A stretch of 64,000 nucleotides of DNA from Spirometra erinaceieuropaei (taxonomy: Eukaryota; Platyhelminthes; Cestoda; Diphyllobothriidea; Diphyllobothriidae), in NCBI GenBank assembly GCA_902702965.1, contig CACRXP010000867.1:124554-188553 (forward strand), read 5' to 3'. Below, one piece after another: positions 38,201-49,060 of the stretch; position 1 is the stretch's first letter, and the number at the start of each line of letters is the position of its first letter. A program made the translations under genes and the position numbers. The notes under the pieces are model-generated. The model worked only from the letters and a program-made list of their open reading frames with translations, was not told the DNA's origin and ran no database searches.

Positions 38201-41200
38201 AGTTGTCCGTAGCGCCTGTCTCCCAGTCTGGAGAAGTAAGGATGATGAATGTTAAGCCACATCTTTTGGCATTTAAAATTTGGTCAGGCATATATGGTGT
38301 CGAAGTGCAAGCCGTGGGCATCTGTAGGTGAGCCATTCAATATCTGCTGCCAGCTGCTGCCCGTCGAAGGGGTCAAAAGGTCCGAAGGACACTGAAAGGT
38401 TATTCACGGCCACGTCAGCTGCGGTCGAATTCGACCATAAAGCAGCTCGGTGATTGGTCTATGGCCAGGGTGGAATTGTCAGTTTAGTGTGTTCTACGAC
38501 TACCGTAGGCCTCAGACTTGCAGGGACTGTCGAGACATCCACATTACTACTTCTGAATGACACGAAATATTCACACAGTACTGCCAGACTGGCTGGTATG
38601 GAAAGAGGCTGTTGGCCGATTTATACAGCGCGGTATGCTGCAGTTGCCGGAAAACCTTCTGGATCATGTACTTATTCCAAACCTGAAACATCCCAATGTA
38701 AGCAATATTGTATGTCTTAACTCTACCAAATTCATATATAAAGCCATCTATCCTTCCTGATCGAGGACCTAATTAGGCATTCATTCGGGAAATTGCTTGC
38801 TTAAATTCGCGCCACCAAGAAATCCTGAACAGAACTTCGAGGTAGCCACATAATGACAATCACGTGAAGGTTTTAACTGCGAAAGCATCTCCAACTATAG
38901 TATCCCATGTTATGCCCTTTTAAACTTATGTGTACAACTATTCATCTCTCCTCAGTTGTATTACCAAATATGTTTTCTAATATATGTCGAAGAACTGTTT
39001 CATAGGTTTAATTTCAGGGACATTGTGCTTCAGTTTCAACTTGAAACGTCAAGCGCGACTATTTGCAGGCGCTTATGTGAAAACGAGCGACCAGTAATAA
39101 GGGTGGAATACCAAAGCATATGCAGTGTACATATATCTGTATACATACATATGAATATTCACTTAGGAATGGACGTCGGCTGAATATATGTATATATATG
39201 CAAAGTTAGTGATACAGTACTGACAATTACAAGGGAAACAGTGATGGTTAGTTCTGGGCGTGAACTCGAATGCTTTGGTCACTGATTGTTAAGCAGTTCA
39301 ACCCTCTCTCCGTGAGCTGCGAGCCTTTTATCCTGTCGGTTGTGTCCGGGCATACTAACTGTGGAGGGACGTTCATAGATCAGGCTCGTCTCCTTATACC
39401 TTGGAATTCAATTCAGAACTCTCGTGGGCAGTTGCATATTGTACAATAACATGTGTAGGCGAACACGCCCCCTGACATGATCAGCCAGTGCCCTTCTACC
39501 ACAATGTACATATATATGTAAGAGTAAGTGCATGGTCTTCAAAGGGAAATTCCGAAGAAGATGAAATTGTGGATGACGCAATTCATACTACTGATATCCG
39601 AGAAGAGGAAATAAAGCATTGAAATTCCTTCAGAATATGTGTCGGTAAATAAGTCAGCTACAATTTATTTTCATAAAACAATGACCCGCAATATCCAACT
39701 GGACCGCCACACTTAACCCTTAAGTAAATAGAGGCAGAGCTGTGAATTACAAGTTGAAACCAATCTAACGTAATGGCTAATGCCTAACTCGGGGCCAATA
39801 AATTGGTATACACACAACGAGCCAAATTTATCAATGATCAACCTAGGTAGGCGATCTGCACACTGTTAACTACACTACTTAGGACGACAGTTCAAAGGCT
39901 CAAAAAATACGAAATGCCTACTACTACGAATGGTGGCGAGTGTGCATATCCTTGACTGTTATGCCAAACATCAAGAACGAGCAATAAGCTGAAGGGCCGT
40001 AGTATCAACCCGAGTTTTCGGGCTCACGCAGGAGTCCATCCTGTAGGGGCAGGTTATAGTCTGACAACGCGTTGGGGTGAATGAAGTAGGCGGCCTTGTA
40101 CCCTTGTCCGCGGCTAGATACACGACGGATTTCGGTCGTGTCCCCGGGATGCAAGGGCTCTTAGAGTTCTTGTCGAAGACCAATGCCTCCAATAACGCTC
40201 ACCCTATTATTCCGTCATTCCGCGTCATTATTCGTATGCCCGCGAATTTGGGTTTGTGGCTTTATTCCAGGGTGTGGGCAGCGACTTGGGGCATGGGGTT
40301 GCTTCTTTCAACTGCCTGTTCATTGCTGCATATCAGAAAAATGAGTTGCTGTGATTTCTGGCTCCTATAGTCGCAAGGACAGTCGTGCCATGGAATCTGA
40401 TAAAACAGCAACATGTTCGCGCTCTTCTAGTTTGTTCTTCATCTGAATGACTCTGCAACGCGTGATGGCTGTCCGTTGGTCGGAAATAACTGTGGCAAAC
40501 TCTGTGTTAACGAGTTCTGTTGCCTCTGCTACATTCTTTATGTACGTTAGAGTACGCTAAATGCTGACTTCTCTTCTATTTATCTCTCATGATTGCGCAA
40601 GGCGGCGGTGACCGATAACATTTTCCGGGTAGCCGTTCCTTGTTAGCTGGTCTCTCCTGTTTCGGATCTCATTTATTCGCACCTAAGGATGACTTGAAAG
40701 CGTTTTTTTGTTTTTTAAAAGGGAGCCATAACACACTCACGTGGGTGCAACATCGAATGAGTAGCTCAGGGTTTTTGATACATTAGTCGTATTCCGTTAC
40801 GTCGTGGTGTTAAATTCACCACTCGGTGTGTGTATGATGACAACACTAGGAAAAGGCAAATATCGGACTACCTGTTAAATTTTCAGTAAAGAACTGTTGA
40901 GTGAGCGGTTGTTAAACAGTTCCTGAGTGCATGATAACCCGTCTACGTGTTGGATTAGATAAACAAAATCGAAAAAACTGGTGGGAGAAGTGCAAAATCA
41001 TTTATTCCTTCGACGGCAACCATGAGAAAGAGCATCTATTATCTGATCGGGACGCCAATACTCGCTCAGAATTTGGCCCTACAATTTAATGACACTCAGA
41101 TTTGATACCTAATTATTATTCTAAAGTCAGGAACGGAAATGTCGACTAGGAGCTGGATCAGTGCCCCACTCATACGTATATATCCCTTCTAAGTACATCT

Positions 41201-43897
41201 CGTTATCGAGCCATCCAATGATCGGCCACTGTCGACCAAATGGCAGCAGAAACAAAAAGATTACTAAGATGGACACGAGAAAGGCCAAAACTATGAGGAA
41301 TGATGACGATTGTGGCGCCATTTTCATCTGCCCGTGAGTGATAGTTTTCACAAGACGCCGCCCCAACAGCCCAAAACAGTTGGCGGAAGCGCAATGGAAC
41401 AACAAATGCGTTTGGTAATCTGACGACGTGAGTGCGTACTTTTATAATGTAAAACCCAACATGTGCATTTTTAGTCAGTAAAATAATTAGGCTTTCGCGA
41501 GTTTTCTTCAAGTTCCAATTTAACCTTATTCCTGACAGCTGCAGGTCCGCCGAGAGAATCAAAAGAGAGGGAATATTTAAATAGGAGGCGTAGTGAAATA
41601 CCTCGTGTGTGAAAAACACTGGAGGTCGGGTCGTATAGTGTAATTTCAGACCGCACGCTTCCGGCTTCTTAATGTGGCCTTGTAAAATGTATCGGATGCC
41701 GACTACACCTGTCCTTCCTCGGAAATCAAACATTTGTGCATAAGACATACAAGGGGGGTCCCCTCATTTGGGATGTCTATACCTGAATTGTGTGCGAGCT
41801 ATCGATCGGCATCCTCGTTTCGCTTCATCACCCTTCATTCTAACCATTCTAACGATGAGGGTCACCAAACTACATGAACCACTTAGGGCAAATCTGATTT
41901 TAGCGAGGAGAACGTTTTCAGCTATCCAGCCAGATGGCAACCTTCCAAGTTAGGACTCCTGAGGCATTCCGTCAATTTGGTGTTCAGTAGACTTACTCTA
42001 CTGCGTAGACTTCACGCTGAAACATCGGCCACATTCTCTCTTCCGGCACTAATGTTGCACCTGTGGTAAGAGTGAGTCAAACCGGCTGGGGGATGGGCGT
42101 TGGCCAGCGCGGCTTAAAACCTCTATTCCTCACGTGCCACACAGGAGTTTACCCGACTCAGGTTCGACGCAGTAGCACCGCCCACTCCGGCGGGTGGTTG
42201 TGTAAATGCGGACGTTTTTACATTCTCTCTTCTGAAATGTATCTTCAGACAAATACTTCCCGGATTCTTTCCCAGCTCAGGATAAGACCATCAAAATAGA
42301 CCACGGTTGAATCAAATAAGCGTTCGCCTATTTTAAGACTCTATCGTTCATTAAGTTGTATGTGGAGTACAAAACAGCAAGAAGGGTAGTTTCATACTGC
42401 ATAGAATACATTGAGATATTTTAAATCAAACAAATTTGATAAACGTGAGAAAAGTGCTGGGCGTTAGGAATTTTCCCCGTCGGGATACCAGAATCGAACT
42501 TTACAACTTGGTGTTCGAGTATTTTTCAATATCGCAAAACAGTACCGTTATTATGTTGTTCGAACGGGACTTTTTCTGAGGACGTTAAACGAAACCCTGA
42601 TTCCAAACATGCCAAGAATTTCTCCCACTATTCACTGTGAAATGGCGGAACCTAGACAGAATAAGTTATAGAGGAATGTTACAAATGTTATTGCGGCTTT
42701 GCAGGCACCTAAAAGCTTCAGTATCACCAAAAATGATGGAAACATTTTTTTGCATTTTTGCATTTTTCTGAGTGTTTGCACATTAGGTAATAAAATGTGG
42801 ATTTTTGCTCCAGACCACTTTCTTAAACCTTCTCTTCAGCTTAAACCATATCTTATTAAGCAGTGAACAGGGACTTTAAAGCACGAATTTTCGTCTATAG
42901 TTTATCTTTTTTAATGGTGGTTCTCCGTATTCTCTTTGCATGCCCCGCCGGCAAAATGTACATCCATCAATTTGAAATCGTGATACTTGAACTCATTGAA
43001 CCAGTCTCTCCCCCCTCAAATGGACAGGCTTCCTTAGCTAAATTTTCTACATATGTTTCTTTTTACTCCCTCTGCTTTTTAACCAAAATTGACGTTGTCA
43101 GCGAAAGGCAGCTAAACTTTGACCACAGACCAAGGCATTATCTTTGGTTTCTAGTTGTTCGACAAATGCTGCTTTCTATGCATATCTTAGTTGTGTTGAA
43201 AATGCAAGAGTATTTATGATGTCGAGGAAAGGTTTTGCCTGCTTGCAGCAACCCCAACTGTTTTTGATCAGATAATGTCTGACTAGTCACCATACTCAGT
43301 ATAACCTCGGGTTTGCTGTTTCCATTCACAAGAGGAGGAAAACACTAAAATGACGGCCTTCTGTGGGTTTTGCGGATTTTCATGGAATAGGCTGAAAATT
43401 AGTTCCGTTTTCCTTCTGCTTTTCAATGTTTTGACAGATGAAAGCAAAGAGTCCTCATAGTTAGCACTAACTGTCCCGAAGCTAGGAAATATATCTCACG
43501 GGTATGAGAAAGTCATATCAATTAAGAAGGACTGCTCCAAATCATCAACAAAAAGCGCCAGAACAGGGAGAAATCTGAAAAATAATGCTATTCTTAAAAT
43601 GATCACTTGGACATTAGTATCTGTTCTGCCCCCTTCTAGTACGTCTTAAACGCCTGACAGATAAAAGAGAGACCACTTTATACCAGGGTTGACAGGGGAT
43701 TGGATGAAATCCATGCCTGTCCAGACCCAGCAGCATCACTGCCCCTAGGCAGAATTAAAGGATTTGAGCAAAGGAATGACGCTGACTGCTACAGCGGGCC
43801 GTCAAGAATAGCTCTCTTTTGCATAGTAATAAGCAAAGTCGCAATCGGAGGAAAAAATAAAAGGCCCTACGAGGGATACGTCCCGGTCAGCCTTTGA
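32102..43897 (+). CDS. Candidate long multi-exon gene, helical HEAT/ARM-like product, identity unknown
   Basis: Six exon candidates on one strand have good splice sites and helix-rich, Leu-patterned peptides: 32102-32229, 32982-33109, 38579-38697, 38956-39093, 41922-42065 and 43696-43897. Adjacent pairs agree in phase where they could be direct neighbours: 32229 to 32982 (1+2), 38697 to 38956 (0+0) and 42065 to 43696 (2+1). Gaps in phase between the pairs mean that other exons are missing. The peptides (SALNIFDMLKQIF, LPDWLVWKEAVGRFI, LLDHVLIPNLKHPN) look like alpha-solenoid repeats. I cannot name the family. That they form one gene is inference from strand, phase and composition. Confidence 0.4.
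32982..33109 (+). CDS. Candidate exon, helical gene
   Basis: The donor CTTAAG/GTATGC is strong. Upstream, the AG at 32981 gives the 2-nt entry phase required by the 32102 exon; the AG at 33010 is an alternative start. The peptide reads IVTLDLIWQTPLRSAL, NIFDMLKQIFLC, VDFDVLEHILHCLK, amphipathic helices typical of HEAT/ARM proteins. It exits in phase 0. Confidence 0.5.
34440..34590 (-). repeat. Dispersed repeat family B, copy 2
   Basis: This is the reverse-strand counterpart of 26862-26998 (landmarks given there). The copy has lost roughly 10% of the length relative to copy 1 by eye. The open minus frame 34411-34593 runs across it and is not taken as a gene. Confidence 0.55.
34887..35078 (+). 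repeat. tRNA-derived SINE, decayed copy
   Basis: Starting at CCGACAGGACAGTGAGACC, the body TGACCACTGAGCTAGAAATG and GCCAACTCAGTCTCCTTTCT and the end CTTGTCGGCA follow the order of the 36.2-kb copy. The tRNA-like head is badly decayed and the A and B boxes are lost. Confidence 0.65.
35885..36036 (+). repeat. Single diverged unit of the 248-bp repeat
   Basis: TACTGCTGGTGACCTTGTGT, TAAATTCCAAAGTGATACCT, AATTTAACCCTAAG and CACTGATCCTAACC follow the order of units at 28840-29311. The 5' third is missing. Confidence 0.65.
36117..36548 (+). repeat. tRNA-derived SINE flanked by identical 108-bp direct repeats
   Basis: A block of about 108 bp (from TTTGTCGGTACCACATGATT to GAGCATGTTCCGTAAC) occurs identically at 36118-36226 and 36412-36520, a period of 294 bp. 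Between the two lies the best-preserved tRNA-like head in the window: GGCCCGTGGCTCCATGGTAG (A-box region, about 36272) and GGGTTCGAATCTC (B box, about 36320). The body AAGTGGCCATTCCGGTCTCC follows. The string CCACTATCATAA also recurs after each block. The identity of the two blocks implies recent duplication or gene conversion. Confidence 0.85.
38579..38697 (+). CDS. Candidate exon, helical gene (best supported)
   Basis: It lies between AATATTCACACAG and CCCAAT/GTAAGC. The 39 codons after a 2-nt entry read LPDWLVWKEAVGRFIQRG, MLQLPENLLDHVLIP, NLKHPN: regular amphipathic helices with conserved-looking turns (PDW, LPENLL, HPN). It exits in phase 0, matching the exon 258 nt downstream. I do not recognise the protein. 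Confidence 0.6.
38956..39093 (+). CDS. Candidate exon, helical gene
   Basis: A strong acceptor (TTCATCTCTCCTCAG) is followed by 46 open codons in the phase delivered by the preceding exon. The peptide reads LYYQICFLIYVEELFHRF, then NFRDIVLQFQLETSS, then an Arg/Cys-rich end. The proposed donor CCA/GTAATA is only fair, so the 3' end is uncertain. Confidence 0.45.
39124..39202. repeat. AT-rich microsatellite (ACATAT/ATATATG units)
   Basis: Degenerate GTACATATAT, CATACATATG and TATATGTATATATATG units directly precede the SINE at 39240. Confidence 0.7.
39240..39460 (-). repeat. tRNA-derived SINE with tail block
   Basis: On the plus strand, GTTCTGGGCGTGAACTCGAA, CCGTGAGCTGCGAGCC and ATCCTGTCGGTTGTGTCCGG are the inverted head. 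GGAGGGACGTTCATAGATCA and TATACCTTGGAATTC with CTCTCGTGGGCAGTTGC follow as the inverted tail seen at 36.1 kb. It is decayed. Confidence 0.7.
41127..41327 (-). CDS. Candidate first exon or small gene for a membrane protein
   Basis: ATG at 41327 (or 41321, AAAATGG context) starts MKMAPQSSS, then a strong hydrophobic segment FLIVLAFLVSILVIFLFLLP, then FGRQWPIIGWLDNEMYLEGIY. A GTATGAG donor at 41175 would end the exon after the codon for Tyr, in phase 2. If unspliced, the frame runs on to a stop at 41127. One N-terminal membrane segment followed by a short Trp-containing loop resembles the start of four-pass PMP22/claudin-type proteins, but no partner exon was found and that label is only a guess. 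A longer frame (41203-41748) overlaps in another phase and looks less protein-like. Confidence 0.35.
   Translation of the reverse strand: MKMAPQSSSFLIVLAFLVSILVIFLFLLPFGRQWPIIGWLDNEMYLEGIYTYEWGTDPAPSRHFRS
41922..42065 (+). CDS. Candidate exon, helical gene
   Basis: It lies between GTTTTCAG and CTGTG/GTAAGA. The 47 codons after a 1-nt entry read YPARWQPSKLGLLRHSV, NLVFSRLTLLRRLHAE, TSATFSLPALMLHL, again Leu-rich helices. It exits with 2 nt, agreeing with the 1-nt entry of the candidate at 43696. Confidence 0.45.
43696..43897 (+). CDS. Candidate terminal exon, helical gene
   Basis: After GGTTGACAG the frame required by the previous exon is open for 66 codons (GLDEIHACPDPAASLP, RIKGFEQRNDADCY) to a stop at 43897. 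The acceptor lacks a pyrimidine tract, so support is mainly phase agreement. Confidence 0.3.
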
Positions 43898-44105
43898 GTC
43901 TTAAAGCGTAGCATTAGCAGAGGTAAGAAAATTGACACTTTTTCACTTTGGTTAGACTCTGTAAGTCTGGTGGATTCTTGAAACAAAACATCAACAGAAG
44001 CGCTGTCATTAAGGGGAATCTGCTGCCATTTTGAAATGCCAGGGGAGAGTAAATTTGTTTCTTAATGGACATTACTACTGATCTGTTTTGAAGAAGACCA
44101 AAAAT

Positions 44106-44480
44106 GTTTCGTCAGAGGAGGAGAGTGACGTGTATGTCAATGAGGACGAGGAACCTCGTTTTCCTCTTACCGGGAAAGATAAAAATAAAATCAAATACAG
44201 ATATCGCAGTTTGGATATTTATCGTGATGACTTGCCATTAGGTTTTGCCCTCGACCAAACGAACTTTACTGCATATTCCCCATTTGGTACAATGTTATAT
44301 GCTTATCAGCTTGAACAAATATCTTTGCTGGTTGCAATAAAAACTTTGAGCAGGTCCCAACATTTCTCAAGAAAACTTGTAATTAATAAAGACTCCTCCT
44401 ATTTAAAGTGTCCAGTTTGTCGATTATGCAATTTTGCACTAAATAAGTGTAAAAAATGTACGAGTATGAGTTTTCCCTGA
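44106..44480 (+). CDS. Unidentified coding candidate with Cys-rich C-terminus
   Basis: A 125-codon open stretch ends in a stop at 44480. Possible acceptors are the AG at 44093 and the TTTCGTCAG at 44105. The peptide has an acidic start (EEESDVYVNEDEEP), a basic patch (GKDKNKIKYRYRSL), a middle DDLPLGFALDQTNFTAYSP and a C-terminal cluster CPVCRLCNFALNKCKKC that could bind zinc. Composition is protein-like and codon third positions vary, but I do not recognise a family and upstream exons were not found. It could also be a domesticated or dead transposon fragment. Confidence 0.4.
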   Translation, partial: VSSEEESDVYVNEDEEPRFPLTGKDKNKIKYRYRSLDIYRDDLPLGFALDQTNFTAYSPFGTMLYAYQLEQISLLVAIKTLSRSQHFSRKLVINKDSSYLKCPVCRLCNFALNKCKKCTSMSFP

Positions 44481-46280
44481 TCAAATCTGACTGAATTTGT
44501 GCAAACGGCGAAGAACAAAGGGAACCGAGAACGTTCTTGAAAGCTCTTTATTGAGCACTAGAATGTTATCGTGCAGGAACTCCACTGAGATCATATTTCC
44601 TGATAACCAACATCGTAGACCACTCGAAAGTAATGTTTTTTTCAAAAGTCTCCAGAAATATGTTGATTAATATTTTGATGGATGCATCAAGTTAACAAGG
44701 TAATTCTTGTGTTAGCATACTTAACGCCTTTGACCAGTACAGGGGCAAATTTTCAGATATGTTAATGAAATAGGCATTCGTTACACGCTTTTTCCCTTTA
44801 TGCTTTGAAACTCTCTAGTGTTTATGAAAAAATGTCTTCAATGTGTAGTCGACTACCGCAGAAATAAAATCGAGTTAATTCAAAAATTCCTGGCACGTTG
44901 TTGCATTACTTCGTTCTTTGAATCACTACTTCTATAATGGCCCTTTGATTTCTTTTTCATCGAAGACATGAATACTGGTTCACAACGTCAACACAAATCA
45001 CAAGTCTGCTAAGCTAAATCTAATTACCACTTACTATTTGAATACTATCAAAATCCACTGACAGTACACAGATCAGCATCCCTTTAAAAAAACATGTCAC
45101 GTTCTCAGTCGTCAATACATTCCTTCATGTATATAAACTCCAAAGTAATTCTAAAAGACTGAATATATTTCTTATATGGCAATGATTATCACAGCAGGTA
45201 CGGGACTGATTGCAACTTGCACTACCAAATCGCCTAGTATGGAAATGGCCACGTCTACTGCAATCCTAACTGAAACAAAGTGGGAACAAGATTCTGATTT
45301 TCGATTTGTTGCCCCCCTCAAATGGCAGACCTAGGCTTTTATTTCAGGTCTTCTCTGCCAAGTGGTTGGGATTGACTAGAGCGAGTGAGCATAAAGACAA
45401 CAGGAGCTGCTACAGGGCTTTGTCCCCTGTTTCTCGATCTTAGGGTTAAGTTTATGGGAAATTGTACGCGATAGGCTAGGAGGTGTCTTTGAAGTCCCTT
45501 CGAAGAAGTACGCACAAGTAAACATTTTGAAACGCTCGCACACAATAACTTAGTTGCAATTTGATATGTCTTAGGTGCTTCTTTCAAAAGATCACGTTTG
45601 ACGTTCTTCAGTGCAGCTTCGAGAGGCTACTAGATAAATTAATACAATATTTTTCGCAGCCCTTAAACTAATAGGACACGTTCCTGGTTTGTGTCTTAAA
45701 ACAGGGCACTGACAACGAGGCAGTAATTTAAAATATTCTGTGTTAAATATTTAACAAAACTCTTCTGTGGGAACTGTTTGCGCTGTAGCACAGGTATAAC
45801 GCAAATTCCGTCTTAAGGTTACAGAAGCTAGACTGGAAAACGGCAGCACATGATTTGGGCAATGCATAACCTGCAAATAGCAGATTTCCACTGAGAATAT
45901 TTCTTGCCACTCTTTATTTACTGGGAAATAATCGCTGACTAAAGGTCATATGTTCCTTACACTGACTTTCACTTCAGACACAAAGTCTACTAGTTATCGC
46001 TGGAAATGAGAGACATGACACCAAACATAACTGTTCTTCTGTAACACGTAACATTTAAGCTTTAAAAACATAAAATGCTATGAAAAAATACGAAAAGGCA
46101 ATCTTTGCTTTTTCGTGCGTTCTTGGAAAGCATGCAAACTTTTGCAAATATGGTGTGAATTATTGTCATTTTAGGCTCCTACTCTTAAGTAAATCCGTGA
46201 AATTTTCTTAAAAACGCCATGAAGATTATAAACTAGGAAATATTTAGGGTTTGAGCATTTCCACGATGTAAGGGTGCTCA
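44481..46280. other. No recognised feature
   Basis: AT-rich. A minus-strand frame at 45339-45587 lacks splice context. Nothing repeated elsewhere in the window was noticed. Confidence 0.45.
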
Positions 46281-46284
46281 GCGA

Positions 46285-46578
46285 GCGAATAAGTGGACAT
46301 GGTTTCCCGTTGTGCCTTGGGACTCAGTCTGAAGTCTCCGCAGGCATTTGCATGATGACCAAGAATATACTCTAGAAGGCGTCCCGACAAAGAAAATTGA
46401 ACCTGAGGTGACCACTACTGGCTTATTAACTTTAGTCAGCCAGTCTGGGGTAAATCCGGGTTTTTGCCGCACCTGATCCTCTAATTCGCTTTCTTGGATT
46501 ATCGAACAACGGAGTAAGTGTAACTTTGAAACCGTTGAGCCGCGGCCTCGTCGTTCTGTCATCTGTGAACGGGAATAC
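46285..46578 (-). repeat. tRNA-derived SINE with tail block
   Basis: The inverted tail (CCCGTTGTGCCTTGGGACTC, TCCGCAGGCATTTGCATGAT) is followed by GTCCCGACAAAG. The body is CTACTGGCTTATTAACTTTA with GTCAGCCAGTCTGGGG. The decayed head is GTTGAGCCGCGGCCTCGTCG, then TCTGTGAACGGGAATA. The minus open frame 46278-46562 is a by-product. Confidence 0.75.
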
Positions 46579-46587
46579 TAGCCATCC

Positions 46588-47240
46588 CTTTTTTAATTTC
46601 CAAGGTAATTAATGCGCGGACTTGGAGTTAATTTTATGGAACAGACCTTTTCAGGTATGGCCCGAGATTTAATACAAATATTTGGGTTGAAATCCATTAG
46701 CTGCTGCGGAATAACCGCGTAATATTCACAACCCGCCAACAGGCAGTCAGTAGTATACAGTTTTGTAATTATTTACCGCAGTAACAGCACAGGTATTAGC
46801 TCGAGGAAGTAGACACGATCACTGGGACAAGAGTTAAATTAATAAATAAGTAAATAATTACATATTTGCATAATAATGACTGCCTGTTGGCGGTTTGTCA
46901 ATATTGCGCGGTTGCTCTGCTGTAGCTGACGGATTTCAGCTCAAATATTCATATTAAATTTCGTGTCATCCCTGAAATGGTCTGCTGCAAAAGATTTACT
47001 TTAAGTTCGCGCATCGAGTTCCTCGGAAATTAAATAAGTCAAAGTGAAAATGTAGTTCGCATACCGGAAGACACACAGGAAAAGCTGGGAGACCCACTGA
47101 CGAGCCGAACCCTTCACAGCTGCGTCAAGCAGCGGCTCAAGTTCGGCGAAACACGCGTCTCTGGACTTTTAGCTAATACCTGTGTTGTTAGTACGGTAAA
47201 TAATTACACAGTTCAATATAAGCCACATTGGAATTGCATT
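46588..47240. repeat. Palindromic repeat family C, most complete copy
   Basis: The left arm 46588-46751 and right arm 46878-47040 are inverted copies about 160 bp long: TTTTAATTTCC at the left end against GGAAATTAAA at the right, and AACCCGCCAACAGGCAGTCA against TGACTGCCTGTTGGCGGTTT at the inner edges. A spacer of about 126 bp separates them, and a central-type segment (CTGACGAGCCGAACCCTTC, ACGCGTCTCTGGACTTTTAG) follows at 47050-47240. No coding capacity is seen, so this is a non-autonomous foldback-type element. Confidence 0.8.
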
Positions 47241-48915
47241 TGCGATCGAGTTACGGGGCATGTTTGTCCTGGTTTTCCTTGAGGCTCAAGCTGGAGCTCT
47301 CCTAGGCAGTCGTATGGCGTCTAGTAGAATATGCAGAAATGGCCAACCAGCAAACACACTGGTGACTAAGGTGACAATTTCTGGCATACTAGCGGTCGAC
47401 CGGTCTGTGATTAATATATTTGTGAGCAAACGAAAAAAATTCTCTTATGAGTTACTTAATTAATATGACTCTGTCATGGCTTTTTTCTGCTGGAGGCTGA
47501 TGTTTTTATCCGTTTTCTAATTATGCGCAGAGAAAATATCGACAAATGTTTCCTATGAATAGCCTTATTTGACATATATTTCGACTTTTTAGTGCATAAT
47601 TAATATATTCGTTATCTTGCTGGCGTTTGGACAGTTTTAGCCAGCCTCGCTTACTTCGAAACACTGTCATATTATTGATAAAATTGAAAATATTAACTAA
47701 TGACTCGTGCGGCAACCCTCCGGCTGCCACGTTGCGTATGCCCTCAAAATTGACGTCCGACAGGAAGTGCTTCTACATCTTCGTCGCACGACCGACAGAG
47801 AAAAGTGACGCCATGTCATAAGTACGCGCTATATGTCTGTTTACACCTATTAATTGCCGGGGCTCCAAAACGAAATGCATTTTATGACGTAAAAAGTCGG
47901 CAATTTGCAACGTGGAATTCTTGAAGTTTATTTCGTTCTTTGTTTTATGAAAACAATCTGACTTCGCATACCTAAATCCACGTTATTTTAATGGAGGGAA
48001 AATTCAAATTTTTGCTTTTAGAAAGGATCCGCAAGAAACTTTTCTGAAATATATCAATGTCCCTTTAAAGTACAAAGCACAAAAATAAGGAAATTACTTA
48101 GATATTAGGCAACTTCTGATTTTGTTAAATTCTGACCTGTTTTCTTTCCACAAAACAGACATGAAATTGATTATTCCTTAGATAGAGACGTTTTACGCCT
48201 CGAATCAATTCAATAAACAAAAAATAACCACAGACAATATGTGAGGCACTGTCCTTTTAAATGCCGATCACGACGTTAAATGTGTTTGATCATGTATTAT
48301 AGGTACTTGTCAATAAGACTAGTCGCTTTCTGTGAAAATATGGGAAATCTGCAGTGCAGATTTTTGAATATCATCTTTTTTTTGGTAGATCGACAAAAAG
48401 CGGAGATTTTAAAACTTTCCTTTAATGGGAAAGGCACAAATTACCACAAAGAGACTCGTCGCTGTTCCGTGATATTGTATATTATTGCCCTTTGATTAAG
48501 ATATGACTGTCTGACAACAACTAATAAGCCATGAGCACCTTTTCTCAGTGGATCTATATTTGTCGGTAATACCTCTAAATTATTCCACTTACGAAAGCCC
48601 AGAAATTAGCTCCATGGCAAAGAGGAATAACTAGTATTCTATGTTGTGGCGTGGAGGGATTGCAAAACGTTACTAATATATGTGGTTAATATCTCGATTG
48701 TGGCAATTCCAAAATTGTTTAGCTTCTCGCTGTGTTACCGTTGACAGAGGTTTCAGATGGCAGTCGTGGGACAAGACTAGATGGAAGCCCTCTATTGTCC
48801 TATGAGAATTTGTTCGTTTTAGTCTATCTGATGCTCGATTACCTAGACACCCTGTCATGATTTCCGATTACATATGCATATTAATTGATGTCTACTTCCG
48901 AGTAATATGCCCGAT
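47241..48915. other. No recognised feature
   Basis: Open frames at 47260-47463 and 48280-48495 lack domains and splice pairs. AT-rich. Confidence 0.4.
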
Positions 48916-48919
48916 CACA

Positions 48920-49060
48920 AATGACAGGCAGTCTATGGCTTAATGGCAGAGCTCTGACCTCATTTTTGCCAAAAAGGATGTCCGGGTTCGGACTCCGGGT
49001 TTTGCGAACTTGGTTATGCGGTATTGCTGGCTAGCTACAACCAATAAACGTGAAGGTATC
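48920..49060 (+). repeat. tRNA-derived SINE, partial
   Basis: ACAGGCAGTCTATGGCTTAA, TGGCAGAGCTCTGACC and GTCCGGGTTCGGACTCCGGG give recognisable A- and B-box regions. TGCTGGCTAGCTACAACCAA resembles the following body. The tail is not recognisable. Confidence 0.6.

Noticed and set aside
41203..41748. 181-codon open frame on the minus strand, the longest in the window
   Set aside because: The peptide lacks any recognisable motif or regular pattern and overlaps the more convincing membrane-protein frame in another phase. One frame of this length is not impossible by chance in 64 kb.
42470..42530. GATACCAGAATCGAACTT resembling an inverted tRNA 3' end
   Set aside because: No complementary acceptor stem and no A box at the right distance.
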